From Negadavirga shengliensis (GTDB taxonomy: Bacteria; Bacteroidota; Bacteroidia; Cytophagales; Cyclobacteriaceae), in NCBI RefSeq assembly GCF_042652345.1, contig NZ_JBHSJJ010000001.1, positions 682,001-746,000 on the forward strand: DNA of 64,000 nt, written 5' to 3'. Shown here in pieces: positions 62,539 to 64,000 of the stretch. Positions within the stretch are counted from its first letter, which is position 1. Every line of letters begins with the position of its first letter. A program made the position numbers and the translations under genes. The notes beneath the pieces were generated by a model, which made no database searches, had not been told where the DNA came from, and was given only the letters and a program-made list of their open reading frames with translations.

Positions 62539-64000
62539 TCAGCTCACCCAAACTTTCTGCTTAGGATTTGAACCCAAATCGTTTAATTGAAAATTTTTAT
62601 AATAGATAACAGGGGTTCTTTTAAGTTGTATGGACATGGGTTTTTCAAGCCTTATTATTTCAGTCTGAAGATGCTGTTCAGTCAAAGAATAGGAAACTAT
62701 TTTGTCACCCAACATAAGTTTCTGATAGGCTTCACTTTCCGGATGTATTTTTTTGATTTCTCCCTTTAAATCGTGCACAATACCGAATAGACCTTCAAAG
62801 GGATTTTCTCTCGGCGAGGATTCGATGAAGATGCCGACACTTTTTAACTGGGAGGTCAATACCGGAAGAATATCTTCACATCCGTAAACAAACTTCCTGA
62901 AAAATTCAGGGATGTAAGGATCCCCTTTTGCAGATTCAAACACTTTCCTTTCAAAGTCAGTCATTTCATACCCTTTTTCCGGTTTACCGAAATCCCGCCA
63001 CATGGCATTCATGACCTCCTGTAAAGTTGAGCCTTTATCTATCAAGATCAAATCCATACACAAAGCGATAAGGGCGCCGCGGTTATAAATACTTACTTTT
63101 TTGTCAGGTACACCTGCCTTATAGCCATCTAACCACAAATCGAGGCTGGATGCTGCAATGGACTGATTTTGCCAGCCGGAAGTTTCAAATTCCCTATTGA
63201 CCATTTTTGACAGTTCCTTTAAGTAATCAGACAAGGAAAAATATCCCGACTTTAACAGAAAAAGGTCGCCCATATAGGTGGTGATGCCCTCTGCGATCAG
63301 ACCGGCATCCATATAGGCTTCTTTGGAAAAATCATAGGGAAGGAGCACTTGGGGGCGTATCCTGCAAACATTCCAAAAATGATAAAGCTCATGGGAGCAA
63401 ACCCCAATAAGTTCGTCATACAGGTCTTTTTCAGATAGTTGGGCGGCCGGCCCGATGGTGATGACAGTGGAATGCCGGTGTTCCACGCCATGGTAATGTT
63501 TATAGGGGAGGAGATGGATCAGGAAATGGTATTCATCGGCCGGAAACTCCCCAAAAGCTTCAATTTGTCTTTGGGTAAAAGCCAGGAAATGATCAAGTAA
63601 AACATGGAGGTCAAAGTGAATTTCTCCCTGTAACCATACATGAAAGGTCACACCATGGGTCAGGTAAGTTTCATGGACGATATCGCGGGAGGCGATAAGC
63701 GGAGTATCCACCAGATGTTGGAAATCCCTGGCCAGAAAAGTGCGATGGCCTATATGAGGCAAAGCCGTGGCCACTTTGTAATCCTCCGGCACCTGTAACC
63801 GGACCGTGACCTCCTCTTCCTCCCTTCCTTTGATGGCAAACGTGAGGTTGATAAAATTAATATACATCTGGCTGGGGTCGAGCCAACTGCCTCCTGCATC
63901 CATCTGACGGGCATAATAGCTATATTGAACCGAATAGATCCCGGCGGATTTTGCCTGGAATATCCAATTGTCCTTGGTAACCTTCTGCACCTGTATTTTT
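62539..64000 (-). CDS. M61 family glycyl aminopeptidase (5' end cut by window edge)
   Basis: The frame stays open to the right edge; a GTG at 63990 is inside the protein. The catalytic domain shows HSTVITIGP, the zinc helix VCSHELYHFWNVCRIRP, and the third ligand in GLIAEGITTYMGDL. It ends with a PDZ-like region (EGLFGIVHDLKGEIKKIHPESEAYQKLMLGDKIVSYSL). The visible part is 487 residues; full M61 proteins have about 600, so roughly the first 100 are missing. It should release N-terminal Gly or Ala from peptides. Confidence 0.9.
   Translation of the reverse strand, partial: KIQVQKVTKDNWIFQAKSAGIYSVQYSYYARQMDAGGSWLDPSQMYINFINLTFAIKGREEEEVTVRLQVPEDYKVATALPHIGHRTFLARDFQHLVDTPLIASRDIVHETYLTHGVTFHVWLQGEIHFDLHVLLDHFLAFTQRQIEAFGEFPADEYHFLIHLLPYKHYHGVEHRHSTVITIGPAAQLSEKDLYDELIGVCSHELYHFWNVCRIRPQVLLPYDFSKEAYMDAGLIAEGITTYMGDLFLLKSGYFSLSDYLKELSKMVNREFETSGWQNQSIAASSLDLWLDGYKAGVPDKKVSIYNRGALIALCMDLILIDKGSTLQEVMNAMWRDFGKPEKGYEMTDFERKVFESAKGDPYIPEFFRKFVYGCEDILPVLTSQLKSVGIFIESSPRENPFEGLFGIVHDLKGEIKKIHPESEAYQKLMLGDKIVSYSLTEQHLQTEIIRLEKPMSIQLKRTPVIYYKNFQLNDLGSNPKQKVWVS

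Overview
This window looks like a chromosomal segment of a Bacteroidota bacterium, most likely Cytophagales (Cyclobacteriaceae-like). The reasons are promoters of the TAnnTTTG type, starts without Shine-Dalgarno sequences, many SPII lipoproteins, a Tat-type Gfo/Idh oxidoreductase, AtoE, DPP-IV-like S9 and M16/M61 peptidases, and NRPS modules with bacteroidete-style linkers. The genus is inference only; there is no rRNA or other decisive marker.

Layout. 1-7.1 kb: a partial methyltransferase, an XRE/AraC fusion regulator, and two near-duplicate HExxH lipoproteins. Between the lipoproteins lies a block of YciI/DGPF protein, ECF42-type sigma factor, a TetR regulator with a frameshifted 5' end behind a perfect 26-bp palindrome, and a truncated cupin gene. 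7.1-16.7 kb: one 3191-residue, three-module NRPS (eroded C - A-T - C-A-T - C-A-T - TE). 16.9-19.3 kb: K+ channel, lipoprotein, NodB-like deacetylase. 19.4-19.6 kb: a 123-nt tRNA-like RNA with a 55-nt variable region, with its own promoter and terminator. 19.9-29.6 kb: mostly housekeeping and transport (Ddl, tandem Usp, two CPA2 antiporters, ferrochelatase, a membrane methyltransferase pair, a Lys1/AlaDH-like dehydrogenase). 29.8-38 kb: M14 peptidase, TIGR01777 epimerase, a porin, a fluoride riboswitch in front of a CLC-F-type transporter, a lipoprotein and an acyl-carrier-like protein without the attachment serine. 38.5-44.2 kb: fatty acid hydroxylase, GNAT, Gfo/Idh oxidoreductase, tRNA-Arg(CCG), an unknown gene bracketed by 13-bp direct repeats, a split alpha/beta hydrolase, and a 2H phosphoesterase. 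44.7-53.2 kb: lutABC, a PNPOx-like flavoprotein, a Zn/Cd P-type ATPase, an AtoE transporter and small membrane proteins. 53.4-64 kb: DPP-IV-like peptidase, PHP phosphoesterase, DUF2383 protein, an M16 peptidase pair with a duplicated C-terminal domain, DoxX, and a partial M61 aminopeptidase.

How genes work together. lutABC should form a lactate-to-pyruvate oxidation complex. Usp and the CPA2 antiporter at 21.2-23.3 kb form one transcription unit. The M16 pair is probably a catalytic plus non-catalytic heterodimer. The riboswitch plus CLC-F pair is a fluoride-resistance unit. The parts that stand out as least explained are the tRNA-like RNA unit, the tRNA-Arg-adjacent unit with direct repeats, and the lone NRPS with its neighbouring twin metallopeptidase-like lipoproteins.
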